Below are positions 25,987-35,255 of a stretch of DNA of 64,000 nucleotides, in pieces. Source of the DNA: an uncultured Muribaculaceae bacterium (lineage in GTDB: Bacteria; Bacteroidota; Bacteroidia; Bacteroidales; Muribaculaceae); assembly GCA_947627615.1 (NCBI GenBank), contig CANQWS010000002.1:88320-152319 (forward strand), read 5' to 3'. A program made the translations under genes and the position numbers. Under the pieces are notes generated by a model. That model did no database searches. It was not told the DNA's origin and was given only the letters and a program-made list of their open reading frames with translations. Every line of letters starts with the position of its first letter. Position 1 is the first letter of the stretch.

Positions 25987-28934
25987 GCATTCCGTTTCTG
26001 AAACAGGTAGCCGAAATCTATCTCGCCAACGAGCGTGATAACCTTCAGGACTATTGCTTCGTGTTTCCCAACAAACGAAGCGCCACTTTTTTCAGCGATT
26101 TTCTGAGAGAAGCGGCCGGAAGCACCATCATATCACCGCCTGCCACAACCATATCGGATTTCGTGGCCTCGTTCTCCGATCTGATAGAGGCCAACCGCTA
26201 CGAGCAGTTATTCACCCTCTACAACGAATACAGCAAAAAGCCCGGCGTTGACATCAGTTTTGACCGTTTCCTGTTCTGGGGCGAGATGCTGATAAGTGAT
26301 TTCAACGACGTTGACCGCTATCTTGTCAATCCGCAGTCATTATTTGTCAATGTCAGGAATCTCAGGGAAATATCCACGGATTATTTCACCGATGAACAGC
26401 GCTACGTGATTGAACGGTTCTGGGGCGAACAGAATCCGCGGGCCCACATTGACCACTTCTGGAATCACCTTGACTACGGCGACGGCAAGGATACAAGCCG
26501 TCAGGAAAAATTCCTCAGACTTTGGGAAGTACTTTTCCCGCTCTATGACGATTTCAACCGCAGCCTCGCCGAACGCGGACTCGCAAGCAGCGGAAGGCTA
26601 TACCGGAATGCGGCCGACTGCCTCAAAAACCGCGAGGATTCGGCCCTCGTCTACAAACGCTACATTTTTGTCGGATTCAACGTCCTGTCAACTTCCGAGA
26701 TTGCTATCTTTTCCCGCCTGCAGAAACGCGGATTGGCCGATTTCTACTGGGATTTCAACTCGCCTGCCCTCAGGACTCCCGGCAACAGAGCCCGACGCTT
26801 CATATTGAAGAACCTTCAGGAATTTCCTTCGCTCTATCAGCTTGAAGAACCTGAAATCACCTCAATGCCGGCCATACGTATAATCGGCGTGCCGTCGGCT
26901 ATCGGACAGGTCAAGGAAGCCGCGTCGCAGATTTCGGAGTGGATCGGCTCAAAGACCATAGCGAATCCGGCGAATGCCATTGATACCGCTGTGGTCCTCC
27001 CCGATGAAAGCCTGTTCATCCCCCTCATCCATTCTCTGCCTCAGGAAATAACCAATCTGAACGTGACCATGGGATTCCCGCTGAAGATAGGTCCGGTGGC
27101 ATCGTTGCTGCGCTCCCTGGTTAGACTCCAGCTCCGTGTTGGGAAATCCCATGGAAAGGCATCGTTTTTCCATGACGATGTCATCCCGCTTCTGTCAACG
27201 CCTTTGATTTTCGAATCGGACCCCGAGGGATGCACGGCTCTTGAAAAGCTCATACGTGATCAGAGACTCTTCCAGATTCCGGCCGAAACAATCTGCGGGA
27301 CAGCGCCCGGCATAGCTCCGGTTTTCCGCCCCATAGGCAATCTCGCCTCCATAGAATCCGTAAGGGAATATATCGACACCCTGTGTGACTTCCTTGATGA
27401 GCGGGTCAAACCGACCGACCGTATGGGCCGCCATTTCATAAATGCTTACCGTACGTCAGTCCGACGGCTCTGCGATGCCGCCGATGAATTTGCTGTCTCC
27501 ATATCGGGTTATCCTCTTTTCCAGATGGTTGAAAGAGCCGTCAACTCCGATTCCGTCCAGTTCGTCGGCGAGCCTCTTTCCGGCCTGCAGGTCATGGGCG
27601 TTCTGGAGACGAGAGCTCTTGATTTCGACAATATCATCATGCTTTCCATGAACGAGCGCATATTCCCGCGAAAGCACTACACACGTTCATTCATCCCCGA
27701 CACTCTGCGCCGGGGCTATGGAATGGCCACCCTCGATTTTCAGGAAAGCATCTACGCTTATTATTTCTATCGCCTTATATCGCGGGCCAGAAACGTCACG
27801 CTTATCTATGACGCCCGCCGGGTAGGCGGAGCGCGGTCCAATGAAATGTCACGCTATCTCGCCCAGCTACTTTATGTGTTCGGTAAAAAGAATGTGACAC
27901 ACAGCATAGGCGTCTATGATTCATTACCGTTTGAAATCCCGCCCATAGGAATTAGAAAGGACGAACGGATAATGAATCTCCTTAAGGAATTCACTCCTGA
28001 AGGCGGCAGCCGCAGCCTCTCGGCATCATCCATAAACACCTACATAAATTGTCCGCTTGAGTTCTATCTGCGCTATGTCGAGGGCTATGACGCCTACGAT
28101 GAAATGACCGATTATGTGGATTTCTCCACCTTCGGAAACATTCTGCATAGTGTGATGCAGTCAATCTATCAGGACTTCCAGACCGTCAACGAAAAGGGAG
28201 AGCGCAAGCCCGTGGAAATTTCCGCAAGGATGCTCGATCCGTTCATTGAAAACAAACTGACGCCGAAACTTGACCGCCTGATTCTCCGAACCATCAACAA
28301 ATGTTTCAACAAATACAAGGGCGACAAACTCGACACACCTCTGGCGGGAGAAACAATTGTGCTCAGCCGCATATTCAAGGAGGCTGTGATTGAAATCCTC
28401 AGAATTGACCGCAGCCTCACTCCCTTTGTGTTCGATTCCGCGGAATACCGCATGGAGGGATGTCTGGAAATCAACGACCACCTGAAGGTCAACGTCAAGC
28501 AGTTCATTGACCGCATAGACCATGTGGACGGCAACATGCGCTTTGTCGATTACAAGACCGGAAGCGATGAAATGTCGTCGCCGTCAATCGACGAGCTTTT
28601 CAACGGAGCCAGCGTCAAGCGCCCGAAAGCCATAATGCAGCTTATGCTCTATTGCCATATCTACAACCGCCTGACCGGCGACAACTGTCCTATCCGCCCA
28701 TCCATCTACAAAATCAGGTCCATAATGGTGGAAGGCCTCAAGCCCCTGAGCATAGGCACCCGCGGTAACAAATCAGACCTTAATGACTATCATGACTTCT
28801 ACGATGAATTCATTGCCGGGCTCAATTCCAAGATAGAGGAAATATTCAACCCCGATGTCCCGTTCACTCAGGCCATGACCGACCATTCATGCAAATTCTG
28901 TAATTTCAAAACCATCTGTTCTAGGGAAGCATAA
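25983..28934 (+). CDS. AddB-like PD-(D/E)XK nuclease family protein
   Basis: A 983-residue protein with an inactive-helicase-like N-terminus (CFVFPNKRSATFF; no Walker A lysine loop seen) and a C-terminal RecB-type nuclease domain. The nuclease motif FVDYKTG has D856 and K858. C690 with C970, C973 and C979 forms the iron-sulfur staple of AddB enzymes. Its likely partner is an AddA/RecB-type helicase in double-strand-break resection; no addA is in the window. Translation appears coupled to holB by ATGA, linking repair and replisome genes. Confidence 0.88.
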   Translation: MSIPFLKQVAEIYLANERDNLQDYCFVFPNKRSATFFSDFLREAAGSTIISPPATTISDFVASFSDLIEANRYEQLFTLYNEYSKKPGVDISFDRFLFWGEMLISDFNDVDRYLVNPQSLFVNVRNLREISTDYFTDEQRYVIERFWGEQNPRAHIDHFWNHLDYGDGKDTSRQEKFLRLWEVLFPLYDDFNRSLAERGLASSGRLYRNAADCLKNREDSALVYKRYIFVGFNVLSTSEIAIFSRLQKRGLADFYWDFNSPALRTPGNRARRFILKNLQEFPSLYQLEEPEITSMPAIRIIGVPSAIGQVKEAASQISEWIGSKTIANPANAIDTAVVLPDESLFIPLIHSLPQEITNLNVTMGFPLKIGPVASLLRSLVRLQLRVGKSHGKASFFHDDVIPLLSTPLIFESDPEGCTALEKLIRDQRLFQIPAETICGTAPGIAPVFRPIGNLASIESVREYIDTLCDFLDERVKPTDRMGRHFINAYRTSVRRLCDAADEFAVSISGYPLFQMVERAVNSDSVQFVGEPLSGLQVMGVLETRALDFDNIIMLSMNERIFPRKHYTRSFIPDTLRRGYGMATLDFQESIYAYYFYRLISRARNVTLIYDARRVGGARSNEMSRYLAQLLYVFGKKNVTHSIGVYDSLPFEIPPIGIRKDERIMNLLKEFTPEGGSRSLSASSINTYINCPLEFYLRYVEGYDAYDEMTDYVDFSTFGNILHSVMQSIYQDFQTVNEKGERKPVEISARMLDPFIENKLTPKLDRLILRTINKCFNKYKGDKLDTPLAGETIVLSRIFKEAVIEILRIDRSLTPFVFDSAEYRMEGCLEINDHLKVNVKQFIDRIDHVDGNMRFVDYKTGSDEMSSPSIDELFNGASVKRPKAIMQLMLYCHIYNRLTGDNCPIRPSIYKIRSIMVEGLKPLSIGTRGNKSDLNDYHDFYDEFIAGLNSKIEEIFNPDVPFTQAMTDHSCKFCNFKTICSREA

Positions 28935-28950
28935 TCCACACCCACGCTAA

Positions 28951-30054
28951 ATGTCAGGGCTATACCTACATATACCGTTCTGTCACTCAAAGTGCGCCTA
29001 CTGTGACTTCTTTTCAACACCGAACAGAACGCGCGTTGAGGAATATGTCGATGCTCTCGAAAAGGAGTTCCACGCGAGAAAAGGAGAACTGAACGGACCG
29101 GTCACCACCGTCTATCTCGGAGGCGGCACTCCGTCAGCGTTACCTTTAAATCTGCTTGAACGCATCCTGGAATTCATTCCTCTTGAAAATGCCCGGGAGA
29201 TAACCATGGAAGTCAATCCGGAGGATGTGACGGACGATCTGGCCTCATGGATTGCAGCGTCGGAAATCAACAGAGTCAGCATGGGCATTCAGTCTCTTAT
29301 CGACAGTGAGCTGAAAATAATAGGACGCCGCCACAGCGCCCGCGATGCCATGGACGCATTCGCGCGTCTGCGGCATGCCGGGATTGAGAATATAAGCGTG
29401 GACCTTATATTCGGTTTGCCCGGTCAGACCCACGCAAGCTGGCTTCATTCGCTTGACTCGGTTCTTGAAATGAAACCGGATCATCTTTCGGCGTACTCGC
29501 TTATGCTCGAACCGGGCACAAGACTGTGGGCCATGCGTCAGGCGGGGAAATTCCGAGAGACCGACGAGGCCGAGGTTGAAAACATGTACCGCTCCCTCTG
29601 CGATAAAGCCGCCGGCGCCGGCATGGAACACTATGAGATTTCCAATTTCGCCATGCCCGGAAAACAGTCTCTCCACAATTCATCGTACTGGAATCTGACA
29701 CCCTATCTCGGACTTGGCACCGGCGCACACAGTTTCGACGGCTCCACACGCCGCTTCAATCCGCCCGACATAAAGTCCTACATAGCAACCGGGGGCCTTA
29801 TCACGGAGACGGACAGCGAGACCGTGACCGAAAAAATCAATGACTACATAATGATCCGTCTCCGCACTTCCGCCGGACTGTCAACGGCTGCTTTCCGCGA
29901 GCTGTTTGGCCATGAAGCCACTGAGTCACTGATGGCCAATGCTTCACGTCAGCTGGCGGGAGGCCTGTTGAAACAGACGGCCGCCGGAGTTCTGTATATT
30001 CCGGAGCGGCATTTTCTTGTTTCCGACACCGTGATTTCCGACCTGATGCTTTAG
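28951..30054 (+). CDS. hemW: Radical SAM heme chaperone HemW (HemN-like)
   Basis: A 367-residue radical SAM protein. The cluster motif is CHSKCAYC (C11, C15, C18), followed by YLGGGTPSAL and MEVNPEDVT, then GLPGQTHASW and the HemW C-terminal domain. The short N-terminus and absence of the HemN-specific lead favour heme chaperone over coproporphyrinogen oxidase. It lies 16 bases after the nuclease gene, and its stop is 3 bases from the convergent rlmH stop. Confidence 0.93.
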   Translation: MSGLYLHIPFCHSKCAYCDFFSTPNRTRVEEYVDALEKEFHARKGELNGPVTTVYLGGGTPSALPLNLLERILEFIPLENAREITMEVNPEDVTDDLASWIAASEINRVSMGIQSLIDSELKIIGRRHSARDAMDAFARLRHAGIENISVDLIFGLPGQTHASWLHSLDSVLEMKPDHLSAYSLMLEPGTRLWAMRQAGKFRETDEAEVENMYRSLCDKAAGAGMEHYEISNFAMPGKQSLHNSSYWNLTPYLGLGTGAHSFDGSTRRFNPPDIKSYIATGGLITETDSETVTEKINDYIMIRLRTSAGLSTAAFRELFGHEATESLMANASRQLAGGLLKQTAAGVLYIPERHFLVSDTVISDLML

Positions 30055-30057
30055 AGC

Positions 30058-30531
30058 TTAGTCATGATGATAGGGCTCGCCCCGCAGAATGGTCATGGCC
30101 CTGTAGATCTGCTCCACAAAAAATAGACGCACCATCTCATGCGAGAACGTCATACGCGAGAGTGACAGCTTGGCGTCAGCCCTGTCATAAACAGCCTTTG
30201 AAAATCCATACGGTCCTCCTATGATGAATACAAGTCTCTTGAGGCCCGACGTCATTCGCCGCTGCAGTGACTCTGAAAATTCCCGTGACGTCATTTCCCG
30301 CCCCTTCTCGTCGAGAAGCACCACGCAGTCACCCGGCTGAAGCGCTGCGAGCATCATGGCCCCCTCCCGTTCCTTCTGCTGGTCCTGGGTTAATTTTGAG
30401 GTTGCCTTGACATCCGGCAGGATTACTGTCTCGAAATTTACATAGTGGCTGATTCTTGAGGCATAGCGTTCTATTCCCTGGGTAAGGAGTGCATCCCTTG
30501 TCCGGCCTACGCAAAGCATTACTATTTTCAT
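30058..30531 (-). CDS. rlmH: 23S rRNA pseudouridine-1915 N3-methyltransferase
   Basis: SPOUT-class methyltransferase (RlmH, SAM-dependent). ATG at 30531 gives 157 residues, the family length, beginning MKIVMLCVGRT; longer frames upstream would run through the promoter. LDEKGREMTSREFS, FIIGGPYGFS (SAM knot) and the C-terminal LSRMTFSHEMVRLFFVEQIYRA are all intact. It converges with hemW and diverges from nadC. Confidence 0.96.
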   Translation of the reverse strand: MKIVMLCVGRTRDALLTQGIERYASRISHYVNFETVILPDVKATSKLTQDQQKEREGAMMLAALQPGDCVVLLDEKGREMTSREFSESLQRRMTSGLKRLVFIIGGPYGFSKAVYDRADAKLSLSRMTFSHEMVRLFFVEQIYRAMTILRGEPYHHD

Positions 30532-30542
30532 TTGATTTAGAC

Positions 30543-30573
30543 TTGCAGAGTTACGGGTAAGTTTGTAATTTTG
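30543..30573 (+). promoter_or_regulatory. Promoter of nadC (TTG-20-TAATTTTG)
   Basis: TTG at 30543-30545 and TAATTTTG at 30566-30573, spacing 20. The expected start is near 30578, giving a leader of about 18 bases. The -7 element is 2 bases from the oppositely oriented -7 of rlmH. Confidence 0.78.
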
Positions 30574-30575
30574 TA

Positions 30576-30605
30576 CAAATTTAACCAAAAGACTGATGAA
30601 ATCAA
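30576..30605 (-). promoter_or_regulatory. Promoter of rlmH (minus strand TTG-19-TAAATTTG)
   Basis: On the minus strand, TTG (30605-30603) and TAAATTTG (30583-30576) are 19 bases apart. The -33 element lies inside the first codons of nadC. Together with the nadC promoter this is a face-to-face overlapping pair. Confidence 0.72.
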
Positions 30606-31441
30606 AAGATGAACTCATTGACGACCTGCTCACACTGGCATTTGCCGAGGATGTAGGCGACGGAGACCACACTACACTGTCAACTATCCCGGCTGATGAG
30701 ATGGGACGTCAGCGGCTGATTGTCAAGGAAGAAGGCATCCTTGCCGGTGTCGATATAGCCCGCAAGGTATTCGAGAAATTCGACCCCTCTCTGAAAATGA
30801 CTGTAATGATCGGCGACGGCGCCCATGTCAAGCCCGGTGACGTGGCTTTCATCGTAGAGGGCCCCGTGAGGTCTCTCCTGCAGACCGAGCGCACCATGCT
30901 CAACATAATGCAGCGCATGAGCGGAATTGCCACGACCACAGCCCGCTATCAGAAAGAGCTTGAAGGCCTCAAGACCAAAGTGCTCGATACCCGCAAGACC
31001 ACTCCGGGAATGCGCCTACTTGAAAAAGAAGCCGTAAAGATTGGCGGAGGCGAGAACCACCGCATCGGACTGTTCGACATGATTCTGATCAAGGACAACC
31101 ATGTTGACTTTGCCGGAGGAATACCTCAGGCCGTAAAAGCTGCCAAAGACTATTGCAAAGCCAACGGCAAAGACCTCAGGATTGAAGTTGAAGTGCGTGA
31201 CAACGATGAAATCCGCCAGGCACTCGAAGCCGGAGTTGACCGCATCATGCTTGACAATTTCACTCCGGAGCGCACAGCCGAGGCCGTAAAATTGATCAAC
31301 GGCGCCTGCGAGATTGAGTCATCGGGTGGCATCACCCTGAAAAATCTCCGCGAATATGGCGAATGCGGAGTGGATTTCATCTCTGTGGGAGCACTGACCC
31401 ATTCCGTCAAGGGACTCGATATGAGTTTCAAGGCCTGCTAA
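30596..31441 (+). CDS. nadC: Nicotinate-nucleotide pyrophosphorylase (carboxylating)
   Basis: Quinolinate phosphoribosyltransferase, 281 residues, making nicotinate mononucleotide in NAD synthesis. Motifs include EDVGDGDHTT, the quinolinate/PRPP region ERTMLNIMQRMSGIAT, DTRKTTPGMR, KIGGGENHRIGL and ESSGGITLKN. nadA and nadB are not present. Its TAA stop shares bases with the convergent HAD gene stop. Confidence 0.96.
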   Translation: MKSKDELIDDLLTLAFAEDVGDGDHTTLSTIPADEMGRQRLIVKEEGILAGVDIARKVFEKFDPSLKMTVMIGDGAHVKPGDVAFIVEGPVRSLLQTERTMLNIMQRMSGIATTTARYQKELEGLKTKVLDTRKTTPGMRLLEKEAVKIGGGENHRIGLFDMILIKDNHVDFAGGIPQAVKAAKDYCKANGKDLRIEVEVRDNDEIRQALEAGVDRIMLDNFTPERTAEAVKLINGACEIESSGGITLKNLREYGECGVDFISVGALTHSVKGLDMSFKAC

Positions 31442-32085
31442 TCTGCGGCAGCCCTGACAACTTTCAGCATATCCTCTACGGTGAAGCCGTCAAGAGTGTC
31501 GATTATCGCATCGGCAAGCGGCCTCACCTTTTCGTAGGGGTAGGTTGTTGTAAGGCCTATCACCGTAGCCCCTGCGGCCCTGCCCGCGCGGAGTCCCTGC
31601 AGTGAATCCTCGAACACGAAACAGTCCGACGAGTCCGCTCCGATAGCCTTGGCGGCAAGAAGATAGCCCTGCGGATCGGGCTTTGATCTGGTTACCTGCG
31701 ACGCGTCGATTATGGCGCCGAAATAATCACGCAGTCCCGGATGCTGGCTGAAAAGCATTGACATCTTGCGGTCATCGCTGCTGGTTACAATAGCCGCGGG
31801 AATCCCGTTGGCCGTAAGGTCGGATAGGAATGTCTCCACACCGGGAAAAATCTCATAGACCATCGAAGCCTGAAACTCGTCAATCCTGCGCAGTATGTCA
31901 TCACGCACCGCCTCATCCTCATATACTTTCATGATTTCCGGTAGTGTAGTGCCCTTGATGGCTATGGCATAGTTCTCGACTCCGCTCGGATAGATATGGT
32001 CTATCTCGTCCCAGAATCTCGTATAGGCTGTCTCGCTGTCAATCAGCACTCCGTCAAGGTCAAAAAGAACCGCTCTCTTTCTCAT
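31438..32085 (-). CDS. HAD-family phosphatase (beta-phosphoglucomutase-like)
   Basis: A 215-residue HAD hydrolase with motif I DLDGVLIDSE, a helical cap, motif II VTSSDDR and motifs III/IV KPDPQGY and VFEDSLQG. The architecture matches small sugar-phosphate or nucleotide phosphatases/phosphomutases; the substrate is not predictable. The predicted leader is only about 9 bases. Its stop overlaps nadC. Confidence 0.9.
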   Translation of the reverse strand: MRKRAVLFDLDGVLIDSETAYTRFWDEIDHIYPSGVENYAIAIKGTTLPEIMKVYEDEAVRDDILRRIDEFQASMVYEIFPGVETFLSDLTANGIPAAIVTSSDDRKMSMLFSQHPGLRDYFGAIIDASQVTRSKPDPQGYLLAAKAIGADSSDCFVFEDSLQGLRAGRAAGATVIGLTTTYPYEKVRPLADAIIDTLDGFTVEDMLKVVRAAAD

Positions 32086-32098
32086 ATCATAATTTTTT

Positions 32099-32128
32099 CA
32101 AAAATATCACGCGAATTTACTACGCCAA
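32099..32128 (-). promoter_or_regulatory. Promoter of the HAD gene (TTG-19-TATTTTTG)
   Basis: On the minus strand, TTG (32128-32126) and TATTTTTG (32106-32099) are spaced 19 bases apart. The predicted transcription start is about 9 bases before the ATG at 32085. Confidence 0.68.
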
Positions 32129-32192
32129 CCGATAAAAACTACCAGAAAAAACGTTAAAACTTCAAAACGTTTTTTTGCCCAACAGAATTCCA

Positions 32193-33587
32193 ATGAAGCA
32201 AGGCCAACAATCATCGCCGCTTGATTTGGGCACGCTGTCCATTAGCCGTCTGCTTGTGCGTTACTCCGTACCGGCTATCATAGCCAGTGTGGCCACATCG
32301 CTATATAACATTGTCGACAGCATTTTCATAGGCCGCGGTGTTGGTCCCATGGCCATTGCCGGTCTGGCCATCACCTTTCCGCTGATGAACCTCGTGGCCG
32401 CGTTCTGTACGCTTATTGCGGTAGGCGGTGCCACCATCTCGTCCATCTTTCTCGGTCAGAACAACTCGGCGCGGGCCACCGACACGGTCAACAATGTGAT
32501 GACGCTCTGTCTCATTCACTCGGCTGTTTTCGGAGGTGTCACCCTGCTTTTTCTCGACGAGATTCTGACTTTCTTCGGCGCCACACCCGAAACGCTGCCC
32601 TACGCCAGAGAATTCATGGAGATAATCCTTTACGGAACTCCCATATCATATATCCTCATCGGCCTGAACAATGTGATGAGGGCCACCGGCTACCCGGCCA
32701 AGGCCATGATAACGGCACTTATTTCCGTTGTTGTAAACGTTATCTTGTGTCCCATACTGATTTTCAAACTGGGCTGGGGCATCAAAGGCGCCGCCATAGC
32801 CACTATATGCGGGCAGGCGGTCGGAGCCGTATGGGTCATCTGGCATTTCTTCTCAAAGAAATCCTACATCAGGTTCGGATTCCATGGCAGCTGGCTGAAA
32901 GGAAAGATTGTAAGAAGCATCTACGCCATCGGTCTCTCTCCGTTTCTGATGAACGTGTGCGCCTGCGTGGTGGTGGTGTTCATCAACAAGGCACTGCTTG
33001 ACTATGGCGGTTCTTCGGCCGGAAACCTCGCCATTGGCGCCTACGGCATAATCAACCGCGCCACAATGTTCTTCATCATGATAGTGTTCGGCGTGACCCA
33101 GGGCATGCAGCCTATCCTGGGATTCAACTATGGCGCCGGAAATCATGAGAGAGTCATGCGTACGTTGAAGATAGGTATATGGATTGGTGTGGCCATAACC
33201 TCTGTCGGGTGGCTCATAACCGAACTGGCCCCGGGCATGGTGAGCGGACTGTTCACTGTTGACCCGGCCCTTATAGAGATTGCCAACCGTGGCGCCCGGA
33301 TTTACTTCATCGTATATCCTCTGGTAGGCTGCCAGATTGTCATACAGAACTATTTCCAGTCTGTCGGAAAGCCGCGGATTTCGATATTCCTCTCTTTGAC
33401 CCGCCAGCTTATATTCCTGCTGCCGTTCCTGTTCATCCTGCCGCGCCATTTCGGCATTGACGGCGTATGGGCAAGCATGTCGGCCTCTGACTTCATCTCA
33501 TTTTTCCTCGCCATAATCACCCTCTCCATCGTCTCACGCAGAAATAAAAAAGAATTGTCCGCAACCCCTCGGTCCTCCGGCCAGTGA
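32193..33587 (+). CDS. MATE-family multidrug/Na+ antiporter
   Basis: About twelve hydrophobic segments in 464 residues, with typical MATE features: SLYNIVDSIFIGRGVGPMAIAGLAI in the first two helices (split here by family, not by break) and a mirrored second half with QGMQPILGFNYGAG. It exports cationic drugs or metabolites by Na+ or H+ antiport. ATG 32193 is chosen over an in-frame TTG at 32175. I found no consensus promoter in the AT-rich gap 32129-32192. Confidence 0.93.
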   Translation: MKQGQQSSPLDLGTLSISRLLVRYSVPAIIASVATSLYNIVDSIFIGRGVGPMAIAGLAITFPLMNLVAAFCTLIAVGGATISSIFLGQNNSARATDTVNNVMTLCLIHSAVFGGVTLLFLDEILTFFGATPETLPYAREFMEIILYGTPISYILIGLNNVMRATGYPAKAMITALISVVVNVILCPILIFKLGWGIKGAAIATICGQAVGAVWVIWHFFSKKSYIRFGFHGSWLKGKIVRSIYAIGLSPFLMNVCACVVVVFINKALLDYGGSSAGNLAIGAYGIINRATMFFIMIVFGVTQGMQPILGFNYGAGNHERVMRTLKIGIWIGVAITSVGWLITELAPGMVSGLFTVDPALIEIANRGARIYFIVYPLVGCQIVIQNYFQSVGKPRISIFLSLTRQLIFLLPFLFILPRHFGIDGVWASMSASDFISFFLAIITLSIVSRRNKKELSATPRSSGQ

Positions 33588-33686
33588 TGTCAGCCATCCC
33601 GCTTATCCGGACAGAACCAACGTTTCCCTCAATTCTTTTTTCCCTAATTAGTAACAAGCTTTAGCAACTCCTCTCAACAGCAGACT

Positions 33687-35255
33687 ATGATTCATGAACT
33701 CGACCTGCGGATTGAACCCGCCGTAGCTTACAACGATTTGCGGCTCAAAGCCGAGGTCAGCACCAGACTGAAAGTCGATGCCAACAGAATAAAAGATATT
33801 GTGACATGCCGTCGTTCCATCGATGCGCGTCAGCGCAAGGTTATGGTACAGCTCTCCGTAAAGATCTATATCGATGAACCGGCTCCCGCGGTTTCCTACA
33901 CCCCCGTCACCTACCCGAAGCTTCCGTCCGACGCTCCTTCGGCAATAATCGTCGGGGCCGGCCCTGCCGGACTTTTTGCGGCTCTCGAACTCATCGAATT
34001 CGGCATAAAGCCCATAGTCATTGAGCGCGGAAAAGATGTTGACTCCCGTCGCAAGGACATGGCCGCCATAGCCCGCGAAGGCAAAGTGAATCCGGATTCC
34101 AACTACTGCTTCGGCGAAGGCGGGGCCGGAGCCTATTCCGACGGCAAACTCTACACCCGCAGCAAAAAACGCGGTCCGGTTGACAAGGTGCTCCGTGTGT
34201 TCCATCAGCACGGCGCCCAGGACTCGATTCTCATCGACGCCCATCCCCACATCGGCTCCGACCGCCTGCCGGAAGTGATCAAGCGGATTCGCACAACCAT
34301 TCTTGACAGCGGGGGCGAAGTCCATTTCAACGAGCGCGTCACAGGCCTTGTCATGACACCGGAAAAAGAGATTTCCGGCGTAGTGACAGAGAACGGCAAG
34401 GAGTTCCGCGGACCGGTGATTCTTGCAACCGGACATTCCGCAAGAGACGTCTATCATCTCCTGAATGACAGAGGCATCCTCCTTGAACCTAAGGGAATAG
34501 CCGTGGGAGTCAGACTGGAGCATCCGCAGAAAGTCATTGACACCATCCGCTATCATTCTCCGGCCGGCAGGGGAAAATATCTTCCGGCAGCGGAGTACAC
34601 CATGCTTACCCGCATCGAGGACCGTGCCGTCTATTCATTCTGCATGTGCCCCGGCGGCGTTATCATTCCTGCCGCATCGGCGCCGGGCGAGATTGTGGTC
34701 AACGGAATGTCGGCATCCGGTCGCTCCGGCCGATGGGCCAACGCCGGAATGGTGGTGGAAGTCCTGCCTGAGGACGTAAGTTCCGGCGATGACGGCGACC
34801 CGCTCAGAATGATGAAGTTCCAGCAGGACATCGAACGCCGTTTCTACGAGGAATCCGGAAACACCCAGAACGCGCCGGCCCAGAGAATGACCGATTTCGT
34901 GGCCGGACGTCCGTCGGAATCATTGCCCCCCACCTCTTATGCCCCGGGCATTCATCCCGCCCGTGTCGACAAATTGCTTCCGGAGGGAATAGCACGCCGC
35001 CTGCAGAAAGGTTTCGAGGAATTCGGAAGGAAAAACCGCGGATTTATTACACATGAGGCCGTCCTGATAGGCGACGAGACCCGCACATCGTCACCTGTGA
35101 GAATACCCCGTGACAGCGAGACTCTTGTTCATCTGGAATGCAAAGACCTCTATCCCTGCGGCGAAGGTGCCGGCTATGCGGGTGGAATAGTTTCCGCCGC
35201 TATCGATGGTATCCGTTGCGCGCGTGCTCTTTCGGAGTCTTTGAATCAGGGCTGA
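33687..35255 (+). CDS. FAD-dependent oxidoreductase (COG2509-like)
   Basis: A 522-residue flavoprotein. An N-terminal domain of about 85 residues (DLRIEPAVAYND) precedes the FAD Rossmann motif VGAGPAGLFAALELIE and ERGKDVDSRRKD. The signature CFGEGGAGAYSDGKLYTR, ATGHSARDVY and C-terminal GEGAGYAGGIVSAAIDG identify the broad uncharacterised dehydrogenase family. The substrate is unknown. Its 3' end overlaps the convergent znuC by 10 bases. No promoter is recognised in 33588-33686. Confidence 0.9.
   Translation: MIHELDLRIEPAVAYNDLRLKAEVSTRLKVDANRIKDIVTCRRSIDARQRKVMVQLSVKIYIDEPAPAVSYTPVTYPKLPSDAPSAIIVGAGPAGLFAALELIEFGIKPIVIERGKDVDSRRKDMAAIAREGKVNPDSNYCFGEGGAGAYSDGKLYTRSKKRGPVDKVLRVFHQHGAQDSILIDAHPHIGSDRLPEVIKRIRTTILDSGGEVHFNERVTGLVMTPEKEISGVVTENGKEFRGPVILATGHSARDVYHLLNDRGILLEPKGIAVGVRLEHPQKVIDTIRYHSPAGRGKYLPAAEYTMLTRIEDRAVYSFCMCPGGVIIPAASAPGEIVVNGMSASGRSGRWANAGMVVEVLPEDVSSGDDGDPLRMMKFQQDIERRFYEESGNTQNAPAQRMTDFVAGRPSESLPPTSYAPGIHPARVDKLLPEGIARRLQKGFEEFGRKNRGFITHEAVLIGDETRTSSPVRIPRDSETLVHLECKDLYPCGEGAGYAGGIVSAAIDGIRCARALSESLNQG

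Noticed and set aside
30532..30672. Longer rlmH reading frame starting at 30672
   Set aside because: It would run through the nadC start and both promoters; RlmH has a standard length of about 157 residues from ATG 30531.
33648..34556. Minus-strand open frame of 302 codons opposite the FAD oxidoreductase
   Set aside because: The plus-strand protein has intact FAD motifs throughout; the antisense frame shows no family features.
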